The notes: generated by a model not told the origin, from the sequence alone. A stretch of 57,784 bases of DNA from Kineococcus sp. TRM81007 (GCF_022669155.1 NZ_JALBVB010000053.1:1-57784); one strand, 5' to 3'. Positions 47,772-57,619 are shown, counted from the stretch's first letter. Translations and numbers: made by a program.

Positions 47772-49664
47772 ATGCCCCTGAGCACCCGCGAAGACCTGCG
47801 CAACGTCGCGATCGTCGCCCACGTCGACCACGGCAAGACGACGCTCGTCGACGCGATGCTCTGGCAGTCCGGCGCGTTCCGGGCCAACGCCGACGTCGCC
47901 GACCGCGTCATGGACTCCGGCGACCTCGAGCGCGAGAAGGGCATCACCATCCTCGCGAAGAACACCTCGGTCCGGTACGCCGGCCCGGGTGCCCCCGAGG
48001 GTGGCATGACCATCAACATCATCGACACCCCCGGCCACGCCGACTTCGGCGGTGAGGTCGAGCGCGGTCTGTCCATGGTCGACGGCGTCGTGCTGCTCGT
48101 CGACGCCTCCGAGGGCCCGCTGCCGCAGACGCGCTTCGTGATGCGCAAGGCGCTCGCCGCCGGGCTGCCGATCATCATCGTGGTCAACAAGGTCGACCGC
48201 CCCGACGCCCGCATCGAGGGCGTCCTGGAGGACACCTACGAGCTGCTGCTCGACGTCGCCGACGACGCGGCCGGCATCGATCCCGAGTCGCTGCTGGAGG
48301 TGCCCGTCGTCTACGCCTCGGCGAAGAACGGCCGGGCCTCGACCAACCGCCCCGCCGACGGCGGGCTGCCGGACGCCGAGGACCTCGTCCCGCTGTTCCA
48401 GACCATCCTGGAGGCGGTGCCGGCCCCGGAGTACGACCCCGAGGCGCCGCTGCAGGCGCACGTCACCAACCTCGACGCCTCCCCGTTCCTGGGGCGCCTG
48501 GCGCTGGTGCGCGTGCGCGCCGGTGAGCTCGTGAAGGGCCAGCAGGTCGCCTGGTGCAAGCAGGACGGCTCCGTCGACCGCGTCAAGGTGACCGAGCTGC
48601 TCGTCACCGAGGCGCTGACGCGGGTGCCGGGGGAGAAGGCCGGTCCCGGCGACATCGTCGCCGTCGCCGGCTTCCCGGACATCACCATCGGCGAGACGCT
48701 CGCCGACCCGGACGACCCGCGGCCGCTGCCGCTCATCACCGTCGACGAGCCCGCGATCTCCATGACCATCGGCACCAACACGTCCCCGATGGCCGGGCGC
48801 GTCAAGGGCGCCAAGGTCACCGCGCGCCTGGTCAAGGACCGCCTCGACAAGGAGCTCATCGGCAACGTCTCCATCCGCGTCGTGCCCACCGAGCGCCCCG
48901 ACGCCTGGGAGGTCCAGGGCCGCGGCGAGCTGGCGCTGGCGATCCTCGTGGAGCAGATGCGCCGCGAGGGCTACGAGCTGACCGTGGGCAAGCCGCAGGT
49001 GGTCACCCGCAAGGACGAGGACGGCAAGGTCCTCGAGCCCTTCGAGCACCTGACGGTCGACTCCCCCGAGGAGTACCTGGGGGCCATCACCCAGCTGCTC
49101 GCGTCGCGCAAGGGCCGCATGGAGACGATGACCAACCACGGCACCGGCTGGGTGCGCATGGAGTTCGTCGTGCCCTCGCGCGGCCTCATCGGCTTCCGCA
49201 CCGAGTTCCTCACCGAGACCCGCGGCACCGGCATCGCCCACCACGTCTTCGACGCCTACGACCACTGGGCGGGTGAGATCCGCACGCGCAACTCCGGTTC
49301 CCTGGTCGCCGACCGCTCCGGCGCGGCGACCGGCTTCGCCATCGCGAACCTGCAGGAGCGCGGCCAGCTGTTCATCGAGCCGACCACCGAGGTGTACGAG
49401 GGCATGATCGTCGGGGAGAACTCCCGCGCCGACGACATGGACGTCAACATCACCAAGGAGAAGAAGCTCACCAACATGCGCTCCTCCACCGGCGACGAGC
49501 TGGAGCGCCTGGTGCCGGCGAAGAAGCTCTCGCTGGAGCAGGCTCTGGAGTTCTGCCGCGAGGACGAGTGCGTGGAGGTCACCCCCGAGGCGGTGCGCAT
49601 CCGCAAGGTCGAGCTGGACGCCTCCCAGCGCGCCAAGTCGGCCTCGAAGGCCCGCCGCGGCTGA
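47772..49664 (+). CDS. typA: Ribosome-associated GTPase TypA/BipA
   Basis: A 630-residue translational GTPase. G1 is [10 protein letters not shown]2 lies in [12 protein letters not shown]3 is [14 protein letters not shown] and G4 NKVDRP. Beta-barrel and EF-G-like domains follow, and the C-terminal BipA-specific domain contains [20 protein letters not shown] and [15 protein letters not shown]. It acts on the ribosome under stress and cold. Length is normal. In M. tuberculosis typA (Rv1165) also lies a few genes before mshB. Confidence 0.97.
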   Translation: MPLSTREDLRNVAIVAHVDHGKTTLVDAMLWQSGAFRANADVADRVMDSGDLEREKGITILAKNTSVRYAGPGAPEGGMTINIIDTPGHADFGGEVERGLSMVDGVVLLVDASEGPLPQTRFVMRKALAAGLPIIIVVNKVDRPDARIEGVLEDTYELLLDVADDAAGIDPESLLEVPVVYASAKNGRASTNRPADGGLPDAEDLVPLFQTILEAVPAPEYDPEAPLQAHVTNLDASPFLGRLALVRVRAGELVKGQQVAWCKQDGSVDRVKVTELLVTEALTRVPGEKAGPGDIVAVAGFPDITIGETLADPDDPRPLPLITVDEPAISMTIGTNTSPMAGRVKGAKVTARLVKDRLDKELIGNVSIRVVPTERPDAWEVQGRGELALAILVEQMRREGYELTVGKPQVVTRKDEDGKVLEPFEHLTVDSPEEYLGAITQLLASRKGRMETMTNHGTGWVRMEFVVPSRGLIGFRTEFLTETRGTGIAHHVFDAYDHWAGEIRTRNSGSLVADRSGAATGFAIANLQERGQLFIEPTTEVYEGMIVGENSRADDMDVNITKEKKLTNMRSSTGDELERLVPAKKLSLEQALEFCREDECVEVTPEAVRIRKVELDASQRAKSASKARRG

Positions 49665-49680
49665 CGCGCCCCCGACCCTC

Positions 49681-49716
49681 GCGGGCCGCCCCGGTGTCGC
49701 TGCCGGGGCGGCCCGC
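49681..49716 (+). terminator. Perfect 14-bp hairpin after typA
   Basis: GCGGGCCGCCCCGG (49681-49694) and its exact complement (49703-49716) flank an eight-base loop, 17 bases past the typA stop. Confidence 0.7.
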
Positions 49717-49841
49717 CGCGCGTGCGTGACGCGCACCCCCCGCCGCCCCACGAGCCGTGCCGGCCGCCGGCCACAGCACCGCGGCAGCGACCGCGGTGGC
49801 GGTGCCGGCCCGCTCCGGGCTGCGGTGATCCCCGTGCGGGG

Positions 49842-49847
49842 CAGGAT
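49842..49847 (+). promoter_or_regulatory. Putative -10 (CAGGAT) of mshB, leaderless spacing
   Basis: CAGGAT ends six bases before the ATG at 49854, as at fumC and xseA. A GGGAG within the six bases could alternatively serve as a ribosome-binding site. Confidence 0.35.
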
Positions 49848-49853
49848 GGGAGC

Positions 49854-50945
49854 ATGACGACCCTGCCCGGACCCCCCGACGAGCCGGACGCCGCGACCGA
49901 GGGTGCCGCCGGTGCCGCCACGCAGGGGCGGGACCCGATGGAGATCGCCGAGGACGTCGTGGACGACGTCGCCCGCGAGCTGGACCCCGCCGAGCTGGCC
50001 TCCATGGAGCGCCTGGACCAGCCGCACCGGCTGCTGCTCGTGCACGCCCACCCCGACGACGAGTCCCTCGGCACCGCCCTGACCATGGCGCGCTACGCCG
50101 ACGCCGGTGCGCACGTGGTGCTGCTGACCGCCACCCGCGGCGAGCTGGGCGAGGTCATCCCGCCCGAGCTGGCCCACCTGACGCCCGACGAGCTCGCCGG
50201 GCACCGCACGGGGGAGCTGGCCGCGGCCATGGAGGCGCTCGGCGTGGAGGACCACCGCTTCCTCACCCGCCCCGACGGCAGCGGCTACCGCGACTCGGGG
50301 ATGGTGTGGGCCGAGCCGGGCCGGGCGGCCGCCGGCGAGGACGTCGACCCGCGCGCGCTGACCGCCGCCGACCCCGAGGAGGTCGCCGGGCGCATCGCGC
50401 AGGTGCTGCGCGAGGTGCGCCCGCAGGTCGTCGTCACCTACGAGCCCGGCGGCGGGTACGGCCACCCCGACCACGTGCGCGTCGCCGAGGCCACCGCCCG
50501 CGCCCTCGTGCTGGCCGCCGGCCGGGGCGCCGACGGCGACGGCGCGGCGGACGCGGACGTGCCGTGGCAGGTCGCGAAGGTCTACGAGATCGTCCAGCCC
50601 CTCAGCGAGGCGCGCGTCGCGCTGCGCCGGCTGGTGGAGACGGGGGCGCCCGGAGCCGCGGACCCCGACGGCCCGCTGCCCAGCGTCGTCGTGCCCGACG
50701 GGGAGGTCACCACCGTGGTCGACGGCGCCGAGCAGCTCCCGGCGAAGATCGCCGCGCTGCGCGCCCACGCCACCCAGGTCGCCCTCGACCTGGACGCGGA
50801 GGTGCCCGCGGTGCGGCTGTCCAACGGGGTGCCGCAGCCGCTGGTCGCCCGCGAGCACTTCCGGCTCGTGCACGGCGTGGCCGCCGGCCCCCTCGACGCC
50901 GACGGCCGCGAGACGGACCTCTTCGCGGGCATCGCCACCTCCTGA
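49854..50945 (+). CDS. mshB: Mycothiol biosynthesis deacetylase MshB
   Basis: A 363-residue PIG-L/LmbE deacetylase. Zinc motifs are HAHPDDES (H66, D69) and the later GHPDH. TRGELGEVIPPELAHL and YRDSGMVW are the sequences that mark MshB, which deacetylates GlcNAc-inositol in mycothiol synthesis; the homologous Mca amidase is the alternative. It has an acidic ~55-residue N-terminal extension beyond the usual start; a later internal start is possible but none is clearly better. Presence implies an actinobacterium with mycothiol. Confidence 0.88.
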   Translation: MTTLPGPPDEPDAATEGAAGAATQGRDPMEIAEDVVDDVARELDPAELASMERLDQPHRLLLVHAHPDDESLGTALTMARYADAGAHVVLLTATRGELGEVIPPELAHLTPDELAGHRTGELAAAMEALGVEDHRFLTRPDGSGYRDSGMVWAEPGRAAAGEDVDPRALTAADPEEVAGRIAQVLREVRPQVVVTYEPGGGYGHPDHVRVAEATARALVLAAGRGADGDGAADADVPWQVAKVYEIVQPLSEARVALRRLVETGAPGAADPDGPLPSVVVPDGEVTTVVDGAEQLPAKIAALRAHATQVALDLDAEVPAVRLSNGVPQPLVAREHFRLVHGVAAGPLDADGRETDLFAGIATS

Positions 50946-51039
50946 TCCCACCCCCCACCCCGTCGCCCACCCGCCTCCACGTGGTCGCAGCTTCACCCTC
51001 CGTTGCGCCGGTCGGGGGAACACGATCCTCCGAACAGGT

Positions 51040-51053
51040 CACGACCGGTCGTG
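51040..51053. promoter_or_regulatory. 14-bp perfect palindrome upstream of FtsH paralogue
   Basis: CACGACCGGTCGTG, 73 bases before the GTG at 51126, within a ~180-bp gap after mshB. A plausible operator for a dimeric regulator. Confidence 0.4.
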
Positions 51054-51125
51054 GTCCCTGCACGGCGGGGGTTGGGTGGGCGTCAGGCCCGGTGCTCCGT
51101 CCGGGCGGCGAGGAGGGGAGCGACC

Positions 51126-53102
51126 GTGGCCGAGATGCTCAGGGCACCGCACGGGCGGGACGGTGCGGGGATCACCCCCGTGCGGCGCACGGGCCGCGAC
51201 GCGGGGGACGTCGGCCGGCTCCGCGAGCGCCGCCGCCGCCGCCGGACCGCGGTGCTGGCCGGGATCGTCCTCGCCGTGGTCGCCGCCGGCGCCGCGCGCG
51301 TGGCCAGCGGCCGCACCCTGCTGCCGGCGTGGCCCTCGATCGACCCGCTGTACCTGATGTCCGGGCTGTTCTTCGCGGTGCTCATCGCGGTGCTCCTCGG
51401 GCAGACCCTCGTCGCCGGGCGCTCCCCGCACGTGGTCTACCGGCCCGAGCAGATCGACGTGACCCTCGAGGACGTCAAGGGCCTGGCCCCCGTCAAGGAG
51501 GACGTCGAGCGCAGCCTCGACCTCTTCCTGTCCGCGCGCAGCTTCCGCCGCGACATGGGTGGCCGCCCCCGCCGCGGCCTGCTCTTCGAGGGCTCACCCG
51601 GCACCGGCAAGACGCACATGGCCAAGGCCATGGCCCACGAGGCCGGGGTGCCGTTCCTGTTCGTCTCCGCCACCTCGTTCCAGTCCATGTGGTACGGCGC
51701 CACCGCCCGGAAGGTGCGCTCGTACTTCCGGGCGCTGCGCAAGGCCGCCCGCGCCGAGGGCGGCGCCATCGCCTTCATCGAGGAGATCGACGCCATCGCC
51801 GCAGCCCGCGGCGGCATGGCCGCCGCCACCCCGGCGCCCGCCGCGGCCGTGCTGGGCTGCGGCGGCCTGACCGGGCTGGCGATGGGTGCGCCCACCGCCG
51901 CCGCGCCGGTGCGGGTGGAGCGCCTCGCCAGCAGCGAGGGCGCCAGCGGCGTCGTCAACGAGCTGCTGGTGCAGATGCAGTCCTTCGACGAGCCCACCGC
52001 CTCCGAGCGGCTGCACGGCTGGGCCGTGGACGCCGTCAACCGGTTCCTGCCCGCGCACCGGCGCCTGGCTCGCCCGCGCAGCGAACCCGCCGAGGTCCTC
52101 GTGATCGCCGCCACCAACCGCGCCGACGCCCTCGACCCCGCCCTGCTGCGCCCGGGGCGCTTCGACCGCCGCCTGACCTTCGGGCTGCCCGACAAGACCG
52201 GCCGCCGCGAGCTCGTCGACCACTTCCTGGCGGCCAAGGCCCACGAGCCGCAGCTGGACGACGCGGAGCGGCGCGACGCCCTGGCCGGCATCACCAACGG
52301 CTACAGCCCCGTGATGATCGAGAACCTCCTCGACGAGGCGCTGGTCAACGCGGTGCGCCGCGGCGCCGACGGCATGTCCTGGGCGGACGTCGAGCACGCC
52401 CGCCTGGTCACCGAGGTGGGGCTGGGTCAGCCCGTCGGCTACACCGCCCACGAGGAGCGGCTCATCGCCACCCACGAGGCCGGGCACGCCACCGTCGCCT
52501 GGCTCGTGGCGCCGCAGCGCCGCCTGGAGGTGCTCACCATCGTCAAGCGCGCCGACGCCCTGGGGCTGCTCGCGCACGGCGACGCCGAGGACGTCTACAC
52601 CCGCTCGCGCGCCGAGCTGGCCGGGTTCATCAAGATCGCCTTCGGCGGGCAGGTCGCCGAGGAGCTGTTCTTCGGCGACGTGTCCACCGGCCCGGCCGGG
52701 GACCTGCAGGCGGCCACCTCCACGGCGGCGCAGATGGTCGGCGCCGCGGGCATGGCCGGCACGCTCGTGTCCTTCGCCGCCGTGCAGAACGGTGCCCTGG
52801 CCGACGGCAACCTCGTCGCCCGCGTCCTCGGCGACGCGGAGGGCCGCCGCCTGGTGGAGAGCCTGCTCGCCGAGCAGAAGGGCGCCGTGCGCGAGCTGCT
52901 CGAGCGCCACCGCTACCTCGTCGCGGCGCTGCGCGACGCCCTGCTGGAGCGGCACGAGCTCATCGGCCGGGAGATCACCGACGTCCTCGAAGCGGCGCAC
53001 GCCGCGCACGGCGCCGACCCGCGGGCCGCGGGCGCGCCGCGCGTGCTCGACCTGCGCGACGGCGCCGCGCTGCGCACGTCCCCGGGCACGCCCCGGGGCT
53101 GA
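51126..53102 (+). CDS. Divergent FtsH-type AAA+ metalloprotease
   Basis: A 658-residue FtsH paralogue. Two hydrophobic segments (about 41-61 and 72-96) are separated by only ~10 residues, so the large extracellular domain of FtsH is missing. The AAA domain has Walker A GSPGTGKT (156-163), pore segment SMWYGATARKVRSYF, a Walker B that reads FIEEID rather than FIDEID, and SRH RPGRFDRR (343-). An Ala/Pro-rich insert of ~95 residues (about 226-320) breaks the AAA core. The protease has HEAGH (450-454) and the later STGPAGD with the third zinc ligand. It may degrade membrane or damaged proteins. GTG is preceded by GAGGAGGGG. Confidence 0.85.
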   Translation: MAEMLRAPHGRDGAGITPVRRTGRDAGDVGRLRERRRRRRTAVLAGIVLAVVAAGAARVASGRTLLPAWPSIDPLYLMSGLFFAVLIAVLLGQTLVAGRSPHVVYRPEQIDVTLEDVKGLAPVKEDVERSLDLFLSARSFRRDMGGRPRRGLLFEGSPGTGKTHMAKAMAHEAGVPFLFVSATSFQSMWYGATARKVRSYFRALRKAARAEGGAIAFIEEIDAIAAARGGMAAATPAPAAAVLGCGGLTGLAMGAPTAAAPVRVERLASSEGASGVVNELLVQMQSFDEPTASERLHGWAVDAVNRFLPAHRRLARPRSEPAEVLVIAATNRADALDPALLRPGRFDRRLTFGLPDKTGRRELVDHFLAAKAHEPQLDDAERRDALAGITNGYSPVMIENLLDEALVNAVRRGADGMSWADVEHARLVTEVGLGQPVGYTAHEERLIATHEAGHATVAWLVAPQRRLEVLTIVKRADALGLLAHGDAEDVYTRSRAELAGFIKIAFGGQVAEELFFGDVSTGPAGDLQAATSTAAQMVGAAGMAGTLVSFAAVQNGALADGNLVARVLGDAEGRRLVESLLAEQKGAVRELLERHRYLVAALRDALLERHELIGREITDVLEAAHAAHGADPRAAGAPRVLDLRDGAALRTSPGTPRG

Positions 53103-53154
53103 CCCGCGCCACCGCGCCCGGAGGGGAGGCGCGGACGCGCGGGGACCGAGGCCG

Positions 53155-53196
53155 GGCCCGCCCGCGCCCTCCGGGGGGAGGGAGCGCGGGCGGGCC
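53155..53196. terminator. Bidirectional hairpin after FtsH paralogue
   Basis: GGCCCGCCCGCGC and GCGCGGGCGGGCC pair over 13 bases, continued by CCTCC with GGAGG. It lies between the convergent protease and anti-sigma-type ATPase genes. Confidence 0.65.
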
Positions 53197-53202
53197 GGGC
53201 GC

Positions 53203-53592
53203 TCAGGTGCTGCCGGACAGCTGGAACCACACCGTCTTGCCCCTGGCCGGGGGGTGGGCGGTCTCCACGCCCCACCGGGTGGCGAGGAGGTCGGTCAGGG
53301 CCATGCCGCGCCCGCCGGTGGCCTCCGGTCCCACGTGGCGGACCACGGGGGCGGTGGGACTGGCGTCGGTGACGGCGATGCGCACGTGCTCCTCGGCGCA
53401 CGCCACCTCGACGGTGACCGGGCCCTGACCGTGGCGCACCGCGTTGGCGACCACCTCGGAGGTCAGCAGCTCCACGAGGTCCTCGTCGACCTGCGGCCCC
53501 GAGGTCGCGCAGCAGCGGGCGACCACGTCGCTGACCCAGTGCCGGGCGGTGCAGACCGCTGAGAGCTCAGGGGCCACGACGAGCTGAGCCAT
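53203..53592 (-). CDS. Anti-sigma-type ATP-binding protein (RsbW-like HATPase)
   Basis: A 129-residue GHKL ATPase of the RsbW/SpoIIAB-like group. N box is ELLTSEVVANAVRHG, G1 VTDASPTAP and G2 GGRGMALTDLL. The start MAQLVVAPE at 53592 is preferred to an upstream ATG because GGGAAGAGG precedes it. Such proteins phosphorylate an anti-sigma-factor antagonist and hold a sigma factor; no cognate sigma or antagonist gene is adjacent. It is divergent from the PP2C phosphatase, so the two probably form one signalling module. Confidence 0.87.
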   Translation of the reverse strand: MAQLVVAPELSAVCTARHWVSDVVARCCATSGPQVDEDLVELLTSEVVANAVRHGQGPVTVEVACAEEHVRIAVTDASPTAPVVRHVGPEATGGRGMALTDLLATRWGVETAHPPARGKTVWFQLSGST

Positions 53593-53816
53593 CGGTCCTC
53601 TTCCCACCCGATCACCAGGGGTGATCGCTCACTGGTACCGCGGATCCGCGGGGAACCGGGGGCCCGGCACCGCCACTGTGCCGCCACGGCGGGGTGGCGG
53701 CAAGCGCAGGGTCCGCGGGTGCTGCCGTAAGGTCGATGCGGGCGGTGGTGCTCCCCGGAGCGCACCGTCGCACCTGTCGGTGCGTCTGCACGCGGTGCAG
53801 CGCTGGAGTCGAGGTC

Positions 53817-56582
53817 GTGCAAGTGGTCGCAGCACCCGTGCCGGGAGGCGAGAGCGCTCCGAGGACCGGTGCTCCGGGTGGCGAGGGGGCCGGTGCGGCG
53901 CCCGTCCCGCAGCCGGGGGACCCGCCGGCGCCCGCACCGGCGGGGTCGGCGGCCGACGAGCGGGTCCGGGCCGCCCGGCGGCTGGCGAGCGCCCCGGCGA
54001 ACCCGGCCCTGCAGCACCTGGCGGAGCTGGCGGCGCGGCTGCTGTCGGCATCGGCCTCGCAGGTCTCGCTGCTGACCGACGTGCAGACCATCAGCGCGCA
54101 GGCGGGGCAGGACCCCGACCTGCTGGGGAGCACCGGCCCGCTGGCGGAGTCGCTGTGCACGGTGACGGCCTCCGGCGCGGAGCCGCTGATCGTGGTCGAC
54201 GCCGTCGCCGACGCGCGGGTGGCCGCGCTGCCGCCGGTGACCAGCGGGGCGGTGGGCGCCTACCTGGGTGTCCCGCTGGTGGGCCAGGACGGTCACGTCG
54301 TCGGTGCGCTGTGCGTCTTCGACCCGGCCCCGCGCCAGTGGGCCACCAGCGACGTCGCCGTGCTGGTCGACCTGGCCGAGGCGGCGATCGCGGAGCTGGA
54401 GCTGTCGGCGCTGTCGCTGCAGTACGAGACCGACCGGCTGCGCTGGCAGCTGGCGATCGCCGCCGGCGGGGTCGGCAGCTTCGACTGGGACCTGCGCGCC
54501 GACGTCCTGACCTGGGACGAGCGGGTCCTGGAGCTGTTCGGCTACGACGCCGGCGACTTCGACGGCACCATGGGCGCCTTCGAGGACCGCGTCCACCCCG
54601 ACGACCTGGGGCGGGTCCGGCGGCTGCTGGCCGAGGCCGTGCGCACCGGTGCCACCTTCGAGGCCGAGTACCGCCTCGTCCTGCCCGACGGGGACACCCG
54701 GTGGGTCAAGGCGCGCGGGGAGGCGCTGGTCGGCGCCGACGGGCGCCCCGCGCACCTGCTGGGCGCGGTGTACGACACCACCGCCGAGCGGCGCGAGGAC
54801 GTCCGCGTGTCCCGGGTGCTGGAGGCGATGTCGTCGGCGTTCTGCTCCCTGGACCGCGACTGGCGCTTCAGCTACGTCAACGCCGAGGCGGAGCGGGTGC
54901 TGCAGCGCCCGCGCGAGGAGCTGCTCGGCGGGGACGTGTGGGAGCTGTTCCCCGACGCGGTGGGCTCGCAGTTCGAGGAGCAGTACCGCCGCGCGATGGC
55001 CACGGGCGAGCAGGTCGACTTCGAGGCGTACTACCCCGCGCCCCTGGACCGCTGGTACGAGGTGCGCGCCTGGCGCGACCCGGACGGGCTGTCGGTGTAC
55101 TTCCTGGACATCACCGCGCGCAAGACCGCGCAGCAGCAGGCCGAGACCGAGCGGGCGGCGGCGCAGGAGGCCCTGCGGGCCGCCGAGCAGGCCCGGCGCG
55201 AGGCGCAGCGGGCGCAGACGGCCGCCGAGCGCACCGCCGAGCGCCTGCAGCTGCTGGCGCGGGTCAGCGCCGACCTGAGCGCGACGCTGGACACCGAGGA
55301 GGCGGTCGCCCGCCTGGCCCAGCACCTGGTGCCGGCGCTGGGGGACTGGTGCCTCGTCACCCTCGTCGACGAGGGGGGCGCCCTGCGCGACATCGGGGCC
55401 TGGCACGCGCAGGAGGAGATGCGCCCGCTGGTCCAGCGCTACCGCGAGATCCGGCTGGGCTCGCTCAGCTCACCCACCTCCTTCCTGCACCAGGCGCTGC
55501 GCGCCAACAGCCCGGTCCTGGTGCCCTCCGGTGCCACCGGGGCCATCGCGGCCCTGCTGGACGGTGAGGCGCGAGACCTGCTGGTGCAGCTGGCCCCGGA
55601 GAGCGGGCAGGTGCTGCCGCTGCGCGCGCGGGGGCGCACCGTGGGGCTGGTGACCATCCTGCGCGGCGCGGGTTCGGGCGACTTCAGCAGCCAGGACCTG
55701 CTGACCGCCAGCGAGGTCGCCGACCGGGCGGGCCTGGCGCTGGACAACGCCCGCCTGTACGGCCAGCAGCAGCGCATCGCCGAGGGGCTGCAGCACAGCC
55801 TGCTCACCGCACCGGTGCAGCCGGACCACCTGCAGATCGTGGTGCGCTACCGCCCCGCCGCGCAGGCCGCCCAGGTCGGCGGCGACTGGTACGACGCGTT
55901 CATGCAGCGCGACGGCGCCACCGTCCTGGTCATCGGCGACGTCATGGGCCACGACATCGACGCGGCCGCGGGGATGAGCCAGGTGCGCTCCCTGCTGCGC
56001 GGCATCGCCTACTTCAGCGGCGGTGCCCCCGCCGCCGTGCTGTCCGGCCTGGACGCGGCGATGGAGGGCCTGACCGTCGGGATGACCGCCACCGCGGTGG
56101 TGGCGCGCCTGGAGCAGAGCGTGGACGAGCGCGAGCGCGACGTGACCCGGTTGCGCTGGTCCAACGCCGGGCACCCCGCGCCGATGCTGCTGACCCCCGA
56201 CGGCACCGTGACCGCCCTGACGGGCCTGCGGCACGACCTGCTGCTGGGCATCGACCCGCACCTGCCGCGCCTCGACGAGGAGGTCGCGCTGGACCGCGGC
56301 TCGACGGTCCTGCTGTACACCGACGGGCTGGTGGAACGACGCGGCCAGGACTACGACGAGGGCCTGCTGCGGCTGCGCGCAGCGATCGCCGAGCTGGTGG
56401 GGGAGGACCTGGACGGCCTGTGCGACGGCGTGCTGGAGCGACTGCTGCCCGAGCGCGCCGAGGACGACGTGGCCCTCGTCGCCGTGCGCCTGCACCCCCA
56501 GGACCGCCCCCGCCCCGCCGGGGCGGGCCCCCGACGGGTGCCGCCGCACGTGCCCGACGAACCCCCGCCGCCCGCGACCTGA
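53817..56582 (+). CDS. GAF-PAS-PAS-GAF-PP2C (RsbU-like) phosphatase
   Basis: A 921-residue multi-domain Ser/Thr phosphatase. After a ~55-residue Ala/Pro-rich N-terminus come GAF1 (60-195), PAS1 (205-325, with DWDLRADVLTWDERVLELFGY), PAS2 (330-437), an Ala/Glu coiled coil (437-485), GAF2 (485-650) and a SpoIIE-type PP2C domain (680-892). The phosphatase metal sites GGDWYDAF (688), IGDVMGHD (706), YTDGLVE (834) and AEDDVALVAV (881-) are intact. It would sense cytoplasmic signals and dephosphorylate an anti-sigma-factor antagonist. GTG at 53817 is a best guess. Divergent from the HATPase gene. Confidence 0.9.
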   Translation: MQVVAAPVPGGESAPRTGAPGGEGAGAAPVPQPGDPPAPAPAGSAADERVRAARRLASAPANPALQHLAELAARLLSASASQVSLLTDVQTISAQAGQDPDLLGSTGPLAESLCTVTASGAEPLIVVDAVADARVAALPPVTSGAVGAYLGVPLVGQDGHVVGALCVFDPAPRQWATSDVAVLVDLAEAAIAELELSALSLQYETDRLRWQLAIAAGGVGSFDWDLRADVLTWDERVLELFGYDAGDFDGTMGAFEDRVHPDDLGRVRRLLAEAVRTGATFEAEYRLVLPDGDTRWVKARGEALVGADGRPAHLLGAVYDTTAERREDVRVSRVLEAMSSAFCSLDRDWRFSYVNAEAERVLQRPREELLGGDVWELFPDAVGSQFEEQYRRAMATGEQVDFEAYYPAPLDRWYEVRAWRDPDGLSVYFLDITARKTAQQQAETERAAAQEALRAAEQARREAQRAQTAAERTAERLQLLARVSADLSATLDTEEAVARLAQHLVPALGDWCLVTLVDEGGALRDIGAWHAQEEMRPLVQRYREIRLGSLSSPTSFLHQALRANSPVLVPSGATGAIAALLDGEARDLLVQLAPESGQVLPLRARGRTVGLVTILRGAGSGDFSSQDLLTASEVADRAGLALDNARLYGQQQRIAEGLQHSLLTAPVQPDHLQIVVRYRPAAQAAQVGGDWYDAFMQRDGATVLVIGDVMGHDIDAAAGMSQVRSLLRGIAYFSGGAPAAVLSGLDAAMEGLTVGMTATAVVARLEQSVDERERDVTRLRWSNAGHPAPMLLTPDGTVTALTGLRHDLLLGIDPHLPRLDEEVALDRGSTVLLYTDGLVERRGQDYDEGLLRLRAAIAELVGEDLDGLCDGVLERLLPERAEDDVALVAVRLHPQDRPRPAGAGPRRVPPHVPDEPPPPAT

Positions 56583-56585
56583 GGC

Positions 56586-56599
56586 CCCCGCGGGCGGGG
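56586..56599. terminator. Small hairpin between convergent genes
   Basis: CCCCGC and GCGGGG with a two-base loop, in the 20-base gap between the phosphatase and the acetyltransferase genes. Weak. Confidence 0.35.
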
Positions 56600-56602
56600 A
56601 GG

Positions 56603-57619
56603 TCAGGAGCCGGGGCGCACCCGGTAGTGGTAGGCGTGGTGCACCGAGAACCCCGCGGCCGCGTACAGGGCCCGGGCCCCGGTGTTCGCCTCCGCCACCT
56701 GCAAGCAGGCCGAGACCGCCCCGCGCGCGCGGCCGAAGTCGGCGACCTCCGCGAGCAGCCGGTGGGCCAGGCCGCGTCGCCGGTGGGACGGGGCGACCTC
56801 CACGGCCGTGAGCCCCACCCAGCCGGGGCTGAGCGAGCCGCGCGCCACGGCGACGGTGGCGTCGCCGTCGAGGACGCGCACGAACACCTGCTCGTCGGCG
56901 GAGACCAGCACGCGCCGCCCGGCGGGCGGCACCGCCGTGGTGCCGCGGTAGCGGTAGTGCGCCAGCCACTCCTCGTCCGGCTCCGGGGTGCTCGCCACCG
57001 AGCAGCCCGCCGGCAGCGGCGCGTCCGCGGCGGCGGGCAGCGCGCGCAGCGCCGCGGTCAGCACCAGGGTCGGCGTGTCCACGGCCCAGCCGCGCGCGGC
57101 CAGCTCGCCCGCCACGGCCGGGGAGTCCAGGGGCGCGCCCGCCGGGTGGGGGACCGCCACCCGTGGCGGCAGGCCGCGCCGGTCGTAGAAGTCCTCCACC
57201 GCGGCCACCGCCCCGTCCAGCGGAACCCCCGGTGAGCCGATCGCCAGGGCCGAGTTCGCCCGGCCGGTGAACCCGCCGGCCGCGCGCAGCCGCCAGCCGC
57301 CCAGGTCCACCCGCTCGTCGGGACGCCAGTGCTCGGCCACCACGGCCTCCAGCTCGTCGACGCCGACGGCCTCGTGCGCGGCGCCGCGCCTGCGCGGCGG
57401 CGGGGGCACGGCCTTGGCGGCCAGCACGTCCGCGCGACGCACCCGCACCTCGCCGCGGCGCGTCGCCACGACCAGCTCCGCCTCCCCGGCGGCCACCAGC
57501 TCCCCGAGGGCGTCGCTCGCCGAGCCGTCCGCCAGCCGGTGGCGCACGACCACCCGCGCGCCCACCACCAGCTCGTGCTCGCGCAGCACGTGCGCCAGTC
57601 CCGAACCGCCCTCGTCCAC
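56603..57619 (-). CDS. Cg3035/Rv0428c-family GNAT acetyltransferase
   Basis: A 338-residue protein. The N-terminal ~65 residues are a small beta-barrel typical of the family (VVGARVVVRHRLADG, then GELVAAGEAELVVATRRGEV). Two GNAT-like repeats follow; the active one is C-terminal, with LTAVEVAPSHRRRGLAHRLL (the acetyl-CoA loop) and VAEANTGARALYAAAGF. Substrate unknown. The GTG at 57619 is chosen because a GGGGAGC site precedes it; the frame stays open to 57712. Divergent from the ferredoxin gene. Confidence 0.85.
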   Translation of the reverse strand: MDEGGSGLAHVLREHELVVGARVVVRHRLADGSASDALGELVAAGEAELVVATRRGEVRVRRADVLAAKAVPPPPRRRGAAHEAVGVDELEAVVAEHWRPDERVDLGGWRLRAAGGFTGRANSALAIGSPGVPLDGAVAAVEDFYDRRGLPPRVAVPHPAGAPLDSPAVAGELAARGWAVDTPTLVLTAALRALPAAADAPLPAGCSVASTPEPDEEWLAHYRYRGTTAVPPAGRRVLVSADEQVFVRVLDGDATVAVARGSLSPGWVGLTAVEVAPSHRRRGLAHRLLAEVADFGRARGAVSACLQVAEANTGARALYAAAGFSVHHAYHYRVRPGS

